From contig JAHBSG010000003.1 of assembly GCA_019639235.1 (NCBI GenBank), forward strand, positions 66,446-130,445: a stretch of 64,000 bases of DNA, in the 5' to 3' direction. Source of the stretch: Acidobacteriota bacterium (GTDB lineage Bacteria; Acidobacteriota; Blastocatellia; Pyrinomonadales; Pyrinomonadaceae). Of the stretch, positions 51,302 through 59,270 are shown piece after piece. The notes beneath the pieces were generated by a model, which worked only from the letters and a program-made list of their open reading frames with translations, made no database searches and was not told the DNA's origin. Each line of letters starts with the position of its first letter. Position 1 is the stretch's first letter. The position numbers were made by a program, and so were the translations under genes.

Positions 51302-51810
51302 GCCGGAGCTAGCTCGGCAAAGAGCGGCTCCTCGACCCGTTCGATCTCCGGTTGAGGCTGTCTCGGGCGTCCCGGCCTCGGCCTGGGCACCTCGCTCACC
51401 TCTGTAGCAACGGCGCCTGCATTAATGAAATCGATCGGCGTCCGGGCGATCTGCACCAAAAGCTCCGGCGTACAGCAGACCGTTTCGTATTTCTCCAGAT
51501 CGAGCCGAAGATCTTCCTTTTCCGCCAGCCAATCAAGCGCCGTCTCAAGCATCCGCCTTTCCCCTTCGTCCTCGGGCCAGACGATGCTGTAATGCATCCA
51601 TTTACCATCACGGCGTGCCTGAACGATCCCGGCATTTCTGAGATAAGCGAGATGCCGCGAGATCTTCGGTTGGCTGTCGCCAAGTACCTCGGTGAAAAAG
51701 CACACGCAGACCTCGTTCTGCCGCATCAGATTAAGCAGCCGAAGCCGGGTCTTATCGGCCAAGGCCATATAGAATTTCTCCATGCTTTCGAGGCTGTCCG
51801 GACTCTTCAT
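51271..51810 (-). CDS. arsR: ArsR-family arsenic-sensing repressor
   Basis: A 179-residue winged-helix repressor. FYMALADKTRLRLLNLMRQN and ISRHLAYLRNAGIVQARRDG are the ArsR fold; NEVCVCFFTEVL matches the ELCVCDL As(III) site on helix 3 (two Cys), and a VCC pair at about residues 113-114 may contribute. The last 55 residues are Pro/Arg-rich, an unusual extension. ATG 51810 is used, but MEKFYMAL (51783) is also plausible. It is divergent from arsI across the operators. Confidence 0.88.
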   Translation of the reverse strand: MKSPDSLESMEKFYMALADKTRLRLLNLMRQNEVCVCFFTEVLGDSQPKISRHLAYLRNAGIVQARRDGKWMHYSIVWPEDEGERRMLETALDWLAEKEDLRLDLEKYETVCCTPELLVQIARTPIDFINAGAVATEVSEVPRPRPGRPRQPQPEIERVEEPLFAELAPAHNELEEFLL

Positions 51811-51829
51811 ATGCAAATAATAACATATG
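51808..51829. promoter_or_regulatory. dyad within the arsR promoter
   Basis: CATATG repeated with a 10-nt spacer (CATATG-N10-CATATG). TTGACA on the minus strand (51835-51830) lies directly upstream, so the dyad would occupy the space between -35 and -10 of arsR, as expected for autoregulation. Similar to the two longer dyads before arsI and acr3. Confidence 0.5.
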
Positions 51830-51843
51830 TGTCAATTTTTTGC

Positions 51844-51872
51844 TTGACAAAGCAAGGAACGAGGAATATATT
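51844..51872 (+). promoter_or_regulatory. consensus promoter of arsI
   Basis: TTGACA (51844-51849), 17-nt spacer, TATATT (51867-51872): nearly ideal sigma-70 spacing. The operator at 51881-51902 covers the predicted transcription start. Confidence 0.8.
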
Positions 51873-51880
51873 CGCTTATA

Positions 51881-51902
51881 CATATATGTTAATGCGTATA
51901 TG
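51881..51902. promoter_or_regulatory. ArsR-type operator before arsI
   Basis: CATATATG-TTAATG-CGTATATG is an imperfect 22-bp dyad (7/8 arm match) with the same layout as the operator before acr3. Located just downstream of the arsI -10. Confidence 0.72.
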
Positions 51903-51925
51903 AAAACATACTAGGAGAAAACGTA

Positions 51926-52504
51926 ATGTCATCAAATAATGTCACATACCTAAAGCCGCATATATCTTTGAACGTCAAGGATATAGAAAAAAGTGTCGAG
52001 TTCTATTCAAGGCTTTTCGGGCAAGGGCCTGTAAAGCTTGTAAAGAGCAGCTCGACCGTTCACTCGGTCGTTCGCGAGCAGGCGGGCGAAGAAAGCGAGG
52101 CCCCGCGATTCGGCTACGCCAAGTTCGATGTCGCCGAACCGCCGCTCAACTTTGTCCTTAATGAAGTGTCCTACTCGGAAGGCGGAACGCTCTCGCACCT
52201 CGGGCTTCAGGTCGCAACGACCGAAGACGTCCTAAAGATCCGCGAGAAATGGACCGAGGCGGGGCTCATGACCGTTGACGAAATGAAGGTCGATTGCTGC
52301 TATGCCCTCCAGGACAAGACCTGGGCACGCGACCCGGACGGCAATGAATGGGAAGCCTTTGTCGTGCTCGAAAACACCGAACCGAAGGCCGAGGCATGCG
52401 GCTGCGGCGAGAAGGTCGAGCACGACGAGCTTTCAACCAACGTCTGTTGCACACCGGGCCAAAAGGCGACTACCATTGGGGCGACATCAGCGCCGTGCTG
52501 CTGA
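51926..52504 (+). CDS. arsI: ArsI-like C-As lyase (Cys-rich extradiol-type dioxygenase)
   Basis: A 192-residue vicinal-oxygen-chelate protein of the ArsI/CadI family. Metal ligands would be His in KPHISLNVKDIEKSVEFY, His in GTLSHLGLQVAT and Glu in GNEWEAFVVL (2-His-1-carboxylate), and DCCYALQDKTW holds the adjacent Cys pair that binds organoarsenical in ArsI. The Cys-rich tail (NVCCTPGQK ... SAPCC) supports thiol-metal binding. ArsI cleaves the C-As bond of trivalent methyl- or aryl-arsenicals. SD AGGAGA precedes ATG. Confidence 0.85.
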   Translation: MSSNNVTYLKPHISLNVKDIEKSVEFYSRLFGQGPVKLVKSSSTVHSVVREQAGEESEAPRFGYAKFDVAEPPLNFVLNEVSYSEGGTLSHLGLQVATTEDVLKIREKWTEAGLMTVDEMKVDCCYALQDKTWARDPDGNEWEAFVVLENTEPKAEACGCGEKVEHDELSTNVCCTPGQKATTIGATSAPCC

Positions 52505-52631
52505 GTCTCAGACAAAAATTTCGAACGCGGATCGGGCAGAGATGGCGGGTCTTAACAGACCATCAAACTATTGCCGTTTCGATCCCTTCGGTACGCTCGA
52601 TCCGCGGCCGGATATTCGCCTCAACACCGAC

Positions 52632-53813
52632 ATGAAAGAAGATTCATTCGAAACATTAGCCGTCCACGCCGGTGAGGACCGCGAGGCCCATTTCGGAGCC
52701 CTTTCGGTGCCGATCTATCCGGCATCGGTCTTTGCCTTCACCGACCCCGATGAAGGCATCGCGATCCACAACGACGAGAAGCCCGGCTTTTATTACGGCC
52801 GGCTCGGAAATCCGACGCAGACGGCGCTCGAGAAAGCAATGGCCGAGCTCGAAGGCGGCGAAGCCGCGCTTGCCCTTGCCTCCGGAATGGCGGCGATCTC
52901 GGCAGCGGCGTTCAGTCTTTTAAGGTCCGGCGACCACGTTGTCGCGCCCGAGTCGATGTATTCAACGACCACAAATTTCCTTCGCTACATCGGCGGACAG
53001 TTCGGCATCGAGACGACATTCGTCGATGCTGCCAATGCCGAGGCATATGCGGCGGCGATCCGCCCGAACACACGCATGTTCTGGGTCGAGTCGCCCTCGA
53101 ATCCGCTGGTCAAGATCACCGACATCACCGAGGTCAGCTCGATCGGCCGAGCCGCCGGCATCGCCACGGTCGTCGACAATACCTTCGCGACGCCATATAA
53201 CCAGCGTCCGCTCGCGCTCGGCGCCGACCTCGTTATCCACAGTGCGACCAAATACCTCGGCGGCCACAGCGACCTGACCGCCGGCGTCATCGTCGGCCGC
53301 GGAGAACTTGTCGAAGCCGCCCGGAAAGGCCCGGCGAAATTCTATGGCGGCAATATCGCACCGCAGGTCGCCTGGCTCGTGCTCCGCGGCATCAAAACTC
53401 TCGCCCTGCGAATGGAACGCCACAACGAAAACGCGATGCGGCTCGCCGAATATCTCTCGGAACTTTCGGCGGTCAAGGCAGTGCACTATCCCGGCCTTGC
53501 CGACCATCCTGGCCACGAAACCGCGGCCCGGCAGATGCGTGGCTTTGGCGGAATGCTCGCCGCCGACGTTGGGACGGCCGATGCCGCAAAGTCGCTCGTC
53601 GGAAAGCTCCGTGTTTGCACCTTCGCCACCTCGCTCGGCGGAGTTGAAACGCTTGTCCAACCCGTTGCACTTATGACCCATGCGACGTTGACGCCGGAGG
53701 AACGAGCTCAGGCCGGGGTCTCCGATGGCCTGCTTCGCATTTCCGTCGGGATCGAGGACATCGATGATATATGCGAGGACATATATAGCTCTTTGATGGA
53801 GGATCGGACTTAG
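52632..53813 (+). CDS. PLP-dependent trans-sulfuration enzyme (cystathionine gamma-synthase/methionine gamma-lyase family)
   Basis: A 393-residue fold-type I PLP enzyme of the Cys/Met metabolism group. YYGRLGNPTQTALEKAMAEL and the PLP-Lys region SATKYLGGHSD are hallmarks; VDNTFATPYNQRPLALGADL is typical of cystathionine gamma-synthase/lyase and methionine gamma-lyase. Which of these reactions it performs cannot be read from sequence. ATG 52632 (MKEDSFETLAVHAGED) is the normal N-terminus; ATG 52542 would add 30 residues. It lies between arsI and acr3, an unusual site. Confidence 0.85.
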   Translation: MKEDSFETLAVHAGEDREAHFGALSVPIYPASVFAFTDPDEGIAIHNDEKPGFYYGRLGNPTQTALEKAMAELEGGEAALALASGMAAISAAAFSLLRSGDHVVAPESMYSTTTNFLRYIGGQFGIETTFVDAANAEAYAAAIRPNTRMFWVESPSNPLVKITDITEVSSIGRAAGIATVVDNTFATPYNQRPLALGADLVIHSATKYLGGHSDLTAGVIVGRGELVEAARKGPAKFYGGNIAPQVAWLVLRGIKTLALRMERHNENAMRLAEYLSELSAVKAVHYPGLADHPGHETAARQMRGFGGMLAADVGTADAAKSLVGKLRVCTFATSLGGVETLVQPVALMTHATLTPEERAQAGVSDGLLRISVGIEDIDDICEDIYSSLMEDRT

Positions 53814-53867
53814 TTAAAGTGCCCGGCCCCAAGGTCCGTAACCGATTTTTAACACCCTGCGAGTTTA

Positions 53868-53890
53868 CATATATGCTCATTCGCATATAT
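53868..53890. promoter_or_regulatory. ArsR-type operator before acr3
   Basis: ATATATGC-TCATTC-GCATATAT is a perfect 8-bp-arm dyad at 53869-53890, aligned with the arsI operator (CATATATG-N6-CG-rich). It gives acr3-arsC its own ArsR-controlled promoter, separate from arsI. Confidence 0.75.
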
Positions 53891-53903
53891 TATCTTTTGT
53901 CAT

Positions 53904-54974
53904 ATGGCGACGCACGCATCTGAAGCCGCAGACCCGGTCAAGCGGCTCTCATTCCTCGACCGTTACCTGACCCTTTGGATCTTCGCCGCGATGGCCTTCG
54001 GTGTCGGCATCGGTTATCTGGTTCCCGGAACCGCCGACTTCATCAACCGGTTTCAGGCCGGCACGACGAACATACCGATAGCTGTCGGGCTCATCCTGAT
54101 GATGTACCCGCCGCTCGCCAAGGTTCGGTATGAAGAGCTTCCGTCGGTCTTTCGCAACACCAAGATCCTCGCTCTCTCGCTTGTTCAAAACTGGATCATC
54201 GGCCCGCTCCTGATGTTCTTCCTCGCGGTCGGACTGCTCTTTGATAAGCCCGAATATATGATCGGCCTGATCATGATCGGCATCGCCCGCTGCATCGCGA
54301 TGGTCATCGTCTGGAACGACCTGGCAAAAGGCGATAACGAATACGTGGCAGGGCTCGTCGCTTTTAACAGCATCTTTCAGGTACTCTTCTACAGTGTCTA
54401 TGCCTACATCTTCGTAACGGTACTTCCGCCGCTTTTCGGGGTTGCGGGTGCGGCGGTTGATATCAGCATTCGGCAGATCGCCGAGAGCGTCTTGATCTAC
54501 CTCGGCATTCCATTCTTTGCCGGGATGATCACACGCTTTGTTTTGCTAAGACTGAAAGGCCGCGAGTGGTACGAAGGCGTGTTCATCCCGAAGATCAGCC
54601 CAATCACATTGCTCGCACTGCTCTTCACCATCGTCGTGATGTTCAGCTATAAGGGCCAGCTCATAGTCGAGATACCGTTCGACGTGGTCCGCATCGCGAT
54701 CCCGCTCGTGCTTTATTTCGTGATCATGTTCTTCTCGGCCTTTTTCCTCGCGAAAAAAGCAGGGGCCGATTACCCGAAGAGCACATCGCTTGCCTTCACC
54801 GCCGCGGGCAACAACTTCGAGCTCGGTATTGCGGTCGCGATCGCCGTATTCGGCATCAATTCCGGCGTCGCTTTTGCGGCGGTAATCGGCCCGCTGATCG
54901 AGGTGCCGGTCCTGATCTTGCTCGTCCGTGTTGCTTTGCGGCAGCGAGGCAATTTTCCCGAAGCTTTGAGGTAA
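53904..54974 (+). CDS. acr3: arsenite efflux transporter Acr3
   Basis: A 356-residue, ten-helix Acr3 permease exporting As(III) by proton motive force. [20 protein letters not shown] and [20 protein letters not shown] with the catalytically essential Cys are signatures of the family; [18 protein letters not shown] is a further conserved block. The start at 53904 follows the operator closely (13 nt). Followed 4 nt later by arsC. Confidence 0.94.
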   Translation: MATHASEAADPVKRLSFLDRYLTLWIFAAMAFGVGIGYLVPGTADFINRFQAGTTNIPIAVGLILMMYPPLAKVRYEELPSVFRNTKILALSLVQNWIIGPLLMFFLAVGLLFDKPEYMIGLIMIGIARCIAMVIVWNDLAKGDNEYVAGLVAFNSIFQVLFYSVYAYIFVTVLPPLFGVAGAAVDISIRQIAESVLIYLGIPFFAGMITRFVLLRLKGREWYEGVFIPKISPITLLALLFTIVVMFSYKGQLIVEIPFDVVRIAIPLVLYFVIMFFSAFFLAKKAGADYPKSTSLAFTAAGNNFELGIAVAIAVFGINSGVAFAAVIGPLIEVPVLILLVRVALRQRGNFPEALR

Positions 54975-54978
54975 TCAG

Positions 54979-55410
54979 ATGTCTGAAGATAAAAAAAGCA
55001 TTTTAGTACTCTGCACCGGCAACTCGGCCCGCTCGCAAATGGCCGAGGGCATCATCCGGCATCTCTTTGGCGACCGGTTCGAGGTGTTCAGTGCTGGGAC
55101 GCACCCGAGCCTTGTCCGCCCCGAGGCGATCAAGGCGATGGCCGAGATCGGCATCGACCTCAGCGGCCATCGCTCAAAATCGGTCGAGGAATTTGCGGGC
55201 CGGGAGATCGATTACGTCCTAACCGTCTGCGACAACGCCCGCGAGAATTGCCCGTACTTTCCGGCGCGCACGAAGGTCGTTCACCATTCGTTTGACGACC
55301 CGGCGGCCGTCGAAGGGGACGAAGAAACGCGGCTGTCTGCCTTCCGCAAGGTCCGCGACCAGATCCAGGACTACGCCGCTTCCGAACTCACCGCCATACT
55401 CGCAAAATAA
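54979..55410 (+). CDS. arsC: arsenate reductase, thioredoxin-coupled low-MW phosphatase type
   Basis: A 143-residue ArsC of the low-molecular-weight tyrosine-phosphatase fold. P-loop CTGNSARSQMAEG (nucleophile near residue 12), and the resolving cysteines in TVCDNARENCPYFP. It reduces As(V) to As(III), which Acr3 then exports. Starts 4 nt after acr3. Confidence 0.94.
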   Translation: MSEDKKSILVLCTGNSARSQMAEGIIRHLFGDRFEVFSAGTHPSLVRPEAIKAMAEIGIDLSGHRSKSVEEFAGREIDYVLTVCDNARENCPYFPARTKVVHHSFDDPAAVEGDEETRLSAFRKVRDQIQDYAASELTAILAK

Positions 55411-55412
55411 AA

Positions 55413-55434
55413 AACCCGGGATCGCTCCCGGGTT
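55413..55434. terminator. intrinsic terminator between arsC and the AAA gene
   Basis: AACCCGGGA-TCGC-TCCCGGGTT is a perfect 9-bp stem. The T run falls on the minus strand (an A tract lies on the + strand), so it primarily ends the convergent AAA gene, but can also affect arsC. Confidence 0.8.
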
Positions 55435-55455
55435 CAGTAGCCTAATGGCCGTATT

Positions 55456-56664
55456 CTAAACGTCGTTGTTTTCGCCTTTTGATTTGCTCATTTGTGTGGC
55501 GACGGCGGCTTCGGGGAGCGGCATACCGGCCGCATCTGATTTTTCCAAGATCGGAAGATCGTCCACTTCCGGAGCCGAATCCGAGACGATCATCTTGCCT
55601 TCTTGCTTAGTAAAGATCAGCGTATCCTTCTTCGAATCGTAATCAACATAGACGAGGTCCCCCGTCTCGACCTGCTGCGTCGCGACAAGGTTCGAAAGCG
55701 GATAAACGAGGAACCGCTCGATCGAACGCTTCAGGTGGCGTGCGCCATATTTGAGGTCGATGCCCTCCTGGAGCAGGAATTCCTTCGCCGGATCTGAGCA
55801 TTCGAAGATGAACTTCGTGCCTGCCGATTCCGTGATGCGGTCTTGAACGGACTTGAGCTCGATGTCCAGTATCCGCCGCAGGTGATGCTCCTTAAGGCTG
55901 CGGAAGACCACGACCTTATCGATCCGGTTCATGAACTCGGGCGAGAACTTTCGCTTTGCCGCCTCAAGTGCGGTGCGGTAGATCTTGGTATCGATCTCGG
56001 TGTCTTCCCGCGGCGTGCCCTGCTTGGTCGGGGCAAAACCAATACCGCCCGAGATCATATCGGACATCTCTCGAGCCCCGAGATTTGAGGTCATGATGAC
56101 GATCGTCCTCGAGAAATCTACACGGCGATTGTCGCCGAGCGTCAAGGTCGCCTTGTCCAGAATTCCAAGGAGAAGCTGCCAGAGCGAATCCGACGCCTTT
56201 TCGATCTCGTCGAAAAGAACGAAGGTGAGCTTCGTCTCTTCGGTGTGTGCTTTGTCGAGGTTTTCCTGCGTCAGCATCGGCGAGGTCTCGCGGTGGCCGA
56301 GGTAGCCGGGAGGCGAACCGATCAGCTTGGCGATCTCATGCGAATGCTGAAACTCGGCGCAGTCGATCTTGACCACGGCGTGCGGGTCGGCAAAAAGCAC
56401 CTCGCTCGCCGCCTCAACAACGCGCGTCTTACCCGAGCCGGTCGGCCCGAGGAAAAGCATCGTACCTATCGGCCGCGAAGGGTTGTTCATCCCGGCAAGA
56501 TATATCTGGAAAAGCCCGCTCATCCGGCGGACGGCCCGCTCTTGCCCGACGATCAGATCACCGAGGCGGTCCTCAAAATCTGCCGCCCGCGGGCTCTTGC
56601 GGTCGGGGTCCAGCAAAATTCCCTTCGGTTCGTGATCTTTCTTTTTCGTGGTATCGGTTTTCAT
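55456..56664 (-). CDS. stand-alone single-ring AAA+ ATPase resembling the ClpA/ClpB D2 module
   Basis: A 402-residue AAA+ protein. Walker A FLGPTGSGKTRVVEAAS, Walker B FVLFDEIEKASD, and FSPEFMNRIDKVVVFRSL (sensor/box VII) match the second AAA domain of ClpA/ClpB/ClpC. It lacks the N-domain, D1 and any zinc-finger, so is about half the usual length and has an acidic disordered C-tail (DSAPEVDDLPILEKSDAAG). No ClpP-binding loop is obvious. Could be a stand-alone unfoldase or a remnant; no protease gene is next to it. Confidence 0.8.
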   Translation of the reverse strand: MKTDTTKKKDHEPKGILLDPDRKSPRAADFEDRLGDLIVGQERAVRRMSGLFQIYLAGMNNPSRPIGTMLFLGPTGSGKTRVVEAASEVLFADPHAVVKIDCAEFQHSHEIAKLIGSPPGYLGHRETSPMLTQENLDKAHTEETKLTFVLFDEIEKASDSLWQLLLGILDKATLTLGDNRRVDFSRTIVIMTSNLGAREMSDMISGGIGFAPTKQGTPREDTEIDTKIYRTALEAAKRKFSPEFMNRIDKVVVFRSLKEHHLRRILDIELKSVQDRITESAGTKFIFECSDPAKEFLLQEGIDLKYGARHLKRSIERFLVYPLSNLVATQQVETGDLVYVDYDSKKDTLIFTKQEGKMIVSDSAPEVDDLPILEKSDAAGMPLPEAAVATQMSKSKGENNDV

Positions 56665-56921
56665 TTGGCCTTGCTCTCCCTAATTTCGCCGGAGTGACGG
56701 GATCCGATTCGGCAGCCCTTGTTTAGGCATTATAAAACGAATTGCCGGAATAGCGTAAACCCGCTACCGTCAAGGATATAGATGATGTCAACAATTTGTT
56801 CGTTGGCTGGAGTTTGGATCCGGGTCGGGCCGTTGCTGCAAGGACTGCCCCGCGGGTGCACCGGCTTCCCTTCGAACATTATTCGCACAATTCGCGAAAA
56901 TCTTCAAGCAAAAAATGGAAT

Positions 56922-56948
56922 CGGGGCCGATTCGGCATATCGGCCCCG
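56922..56948 (-). terminator. intrinsic terminator after ino1
   Basis: CGGGGCCGAT and ATCGGCCCCG are perfect 10-bp arms with a 7-nt loop, and read on the minus strand are followed by TTCCATTTTTTG. It lies 7 nt past the ino1 stop. The remainder of 56665-56955 holds no convincing gene and probably the AAA-gene promoter. Confidence 0.87.
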
Positions 56949-56955
56949 TGCGGTG

Positions 56956-58284
56956 TCAATCGTAATATTCAAGCCCGAGGTGCGTGATCAGGTCCTCGCC
57001 CATCATGTGGCGGAGCGTATTTTTGAGCTTCATCAATTGGATGAAAAGATCGTGCTCCGGATAAAGCCCGGGAGCCGTTTGCGGAGCTTTGAAATAGAAC
57101 GAAAGCCATTCCTGAATACCTCGCATTCCCGCACGCTGTGCAAGGTCGAGGAAAAGTGCAAGGTCAAGAGCAAGCGGCGCCGCAAGGATCGAATCGCGGC
57201 AGAGGAAATCGATCTTGATCTGCATCTTGTAGCCAAGCCAGCCGAAGATGTCGATATTGTCCCAGCCCTCTTTGTTGTCGCCGCGGGGCGGGTAGTAATT
57301 GATCCGAACGACGTGCGAAAAGCCTTCGTAAAGGTCCGGATAGACCTCGGGCTGCAAGATGTGCTCGAGCACCGAGAGCTTGGATTCTTCCTTCGTCTTG
57401 AAGCTCTCCGGGTCGTCGAGCACTTCGCCGTCGCGGTTGCCGAGAATGTTCGTCGAGTACCAGCCGTCGAGCCCGAGCATCCGCGACTTAAGGCCCGGAG
57501 CGAGGATGGTCTTCATCAGCGTCTGCCCGGTCTTGAAGTCCTTGCCGCAGATCGGGACGCCGTTCGCCTCGGCGAGCTTGGTCAGCGCCGGGATGTCGGC
57601 CGTCAGGTTCGGAGCACCATTGGCGAATGGAACGCCCGACTTGATCGCCGCATAGGCATAGATCATCGAGGGAGCGATCGCCGGATCGCTGTCGTAGAGC
57701 GCCTGCTCGAAAGCCTCCGTGGTGAGGTGGCATCCCGACGCCTCAAGGTAAACCTCTGTCGAAGCGGCCCAGACCATAACGACGCGGTCGCAGCCGTTCG
57801 CGGACTTGAACCGGGCGATGTCTTCGATGAGCTGCTCGGCAAGCTCCATTTTGTTCTTGCCGGTCTTAACGTTCTCACCGTGGAGCCGTTTTACGTAGGA
57901 TTGCTCAAAAACGGCAGGCATCGGCTTAAGCGAGGCAAGCGGCTCCGAGACCTGTTCGAGCAGATCTTTCTCTAGCACACCGGCCTTTTTTGCGGCCTCA
58001 AAAGCGTTATCGGGAAAGATATCCCAGGCGCCGAAAACTACGTCCTCGAGCGACGCAAGCGGGACAAAATCCTTGATCCGCGGAACGTTGTTGTCCGTCC
58101 GTTTGCCGAGGCGGATCGTGCCCATCTGCGTCAACGACCCGACCGGCTGCGAGATGCCGCGGCGGATCGCCTCCACGCCCGCAACGAGCGTTGTCGAGAC
58201 CGCGCCGAGCCCCACGAGCAGAACACCGAGTTTCCCTGTTGCCGGAGCTATCTCCAGCCCATTTGCTTTCGTTTCAGCTTCCAT
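56956..58284 (-). CDS. ino1: myo-inositol-1-phosphate synthase
   Basis: A 442-residue inositol-3-phosphate synthase converting glucose 6-phosphate to myo-inositol 3-phosphate with NAD cycling. N-terminal Rossmann motif LGVLLVGLGAVSTTLVAGVE; LLGLDGWYSTNILGNRDGE, and KMQIKIDFLCRDSILAAPLA, the catalytic-domain signature, are present. Inositol can feed phosphatidylinositol or compatible-solute synthesis. Length is normal for prokaryotic enzymes. Confidence 0.93.
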   Translation of the reverse strand: MEAETKANGLEIAPATGKLGVLLVGLGAVSTTLVAGVEAIRRGISQPVGSLTQMGTIRLGKRTDNNVPRIKDFVPLASLEDVVFGAWDIFPDNAFEAAKKAGVLEKDLLEQVSEPLASLKPMPAVFEQSYVKRLHGENVKTGKNKMELAEQLIEDIARFKSANGCDRVVMVWAASTEVYLEASGCHLTTEAFEQALYDSDPAIAPSMIYAYAAIKSGVPFANGAPNLTADIPALTKLAEANGVPICGKDFKTGQTLMKTILAPGLKSRMLGLDGWYSTNILGNRDGEVLDDPESFKTKEESKLSVLEHILQPEVYPDLYEGFSHVVRINYYPPRGDNKEGWDNIDIFGWLGYKMQIKIDFLCRDSILAAPLALDLALFLDLAQRAGMRGIQEWLSFYFKAPQTAPGLYPEHDLFIQLMKLKNTLRHMMGEDLITHLGLEYYD

Positions 58285-58342
58285 GAAAGAGCAATGATAG
58301 CTTTACGAAAATGTTAAGGCAAACACGGCGTCGTTAGCAGAA

Positions 58343-58744
58343 CTATGGCAGGATCATAACCTTTGATTCACCGGTGACGAGCGTTTCACCGTTTTGGTTT
58401 GTGCAGATGGTCTGAAGCGTGACAATACCCTTGTCCTCGCGGATGTGCGAGACGGTCGAGGTGACCGTCACCGAGTCGCCGATGAAGACCGGTGCCGTGA
58501 ACCGCATCGTCTGTGAGAGATAAACTATTTTCCGCTCGGCAAATTCCTGCCCTAGCACGGCCGAGATGAACGCCCCGGTCAGCATTCCATGGGCGATCCG
58601 CCGGCCGAACCGCGTTTTTGCAGCAAAATCGTCGTCCAAATGGATCGGATTAAAATCACCCGAAAGCTCCGCAAACGCCCGAACAAGCGCATCCGTAACC
58701 TCGCGAGTGCGAGAGAACGAATCACCGATCTTAAACATTGACAT
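58343..58744 (-). CDS. MaoC-like hydratase
   Basis: A 133-residue hotdog-fold protein with SGDFNPIHLDDDFA and RIAHGML, the hydratase-2 motif (catalytic Asp/His). It probably acts as an (R)-specific enoyl-CoA hydratase, linking fatty-acid oxidation to other (R)-3-hydroxyacyl-CoA uses; exact substrate unknown. Confidence 0.85.
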   Translation of the reverse strand: MSMFKIGDSFSRTREVTDALVRAFAELSGDFNPIHLDDDFAAKTRFGRRIAHGMLTGAFISAVLGQEFAERKIVYLSQTMRFTAPVFIGDSVTVTSTVSHIREDKGIVTLQTICTNQNGETLVTGESKVMILP

Positions 58745-58788
58745 TATTTACTTCAACGATGCACAAGCATTTCTTTTTCGCCTACCGG

Positions 58789-59025
58789 CTACCTATTGTA
58801 GGCATCGAGAAACTCCTCTCGCGAGATCCCCGACTGACTGCAAAGCGTTCTGAGCGTCGATGACTTTATCGATAAATGATTGGGCATTGTGAGAGGAGTT
58901 CGGGTGCCGTCCGCATTGTCACGGACCATCGCGATGTGCTCTCTTTCGCGAACGACAACGAAGCCAAGACGCTCCAACGCCTTAACGACCTTTTTCTTTG
59001 GGGCATCAACAGGAAACTTTGACAC
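58789..59025 (-). CDS. hicA: HicA-family toxin
   Basis: A 78-residue HicA mRNA-interferase: double-stranded RNA-binding-like fold with KVVKALERLGFVVVREREH (catalytic His) and LTMPNHLSIKSSTLRTLCSQ. It shares one base with the hicB stop in the order hicB-hicA. Confidence 0.85.
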   Translation of the reverse strand: MSKFPVDAPKKKVVKALERLGFVVVREREHIAMVRDNADGTRTPLTMPNHLSIKSSTLRTLCSQSGISREEFLDAYNR

Positions 59026-59249
59026 TATGCGGCCAGCGATGTCTCAGCAATAAATGCTTCCAGAATAGGTGAATCACTCTCGAAGGCCTCGGGGCCAAAG
59101 GTCTCGATGTGAAATCGTATCGCCGAACGAATATCTGCTAGAGCCTCATCGTAAGTATCGCCTTGACCAACAACGACGCCTTTCAACCCAAGCGGATACG
59201 AGACGAAACCATCGGGGTGACGTTCGATTACGATCTTTAACGAGTCCAT
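59025..59249 (-). CDS. hicB: HicB-family antitoxin
   Basis: A 74-residue HicB: KIVIERHPDGFVSYPLGLKG, VVGQGDTYDEALADIRSAIR form the RNase-H-like fold of the antitoxin, without the C-terminal DNA-binding domain of longer HicBs. The 1-base overlap with hicA indicates a coupled operon. Confidence 0.83.
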   Translation of the reverse strand: MDSLKIVIERHPDGFVSYPLGLKGVVVGQGDTYDEALADIRSAIRFHIETFGPEAFESDSPILEAFIAETSLAA

Positions 59250-59270
59250 AAACAGGATATTAACACAGCT

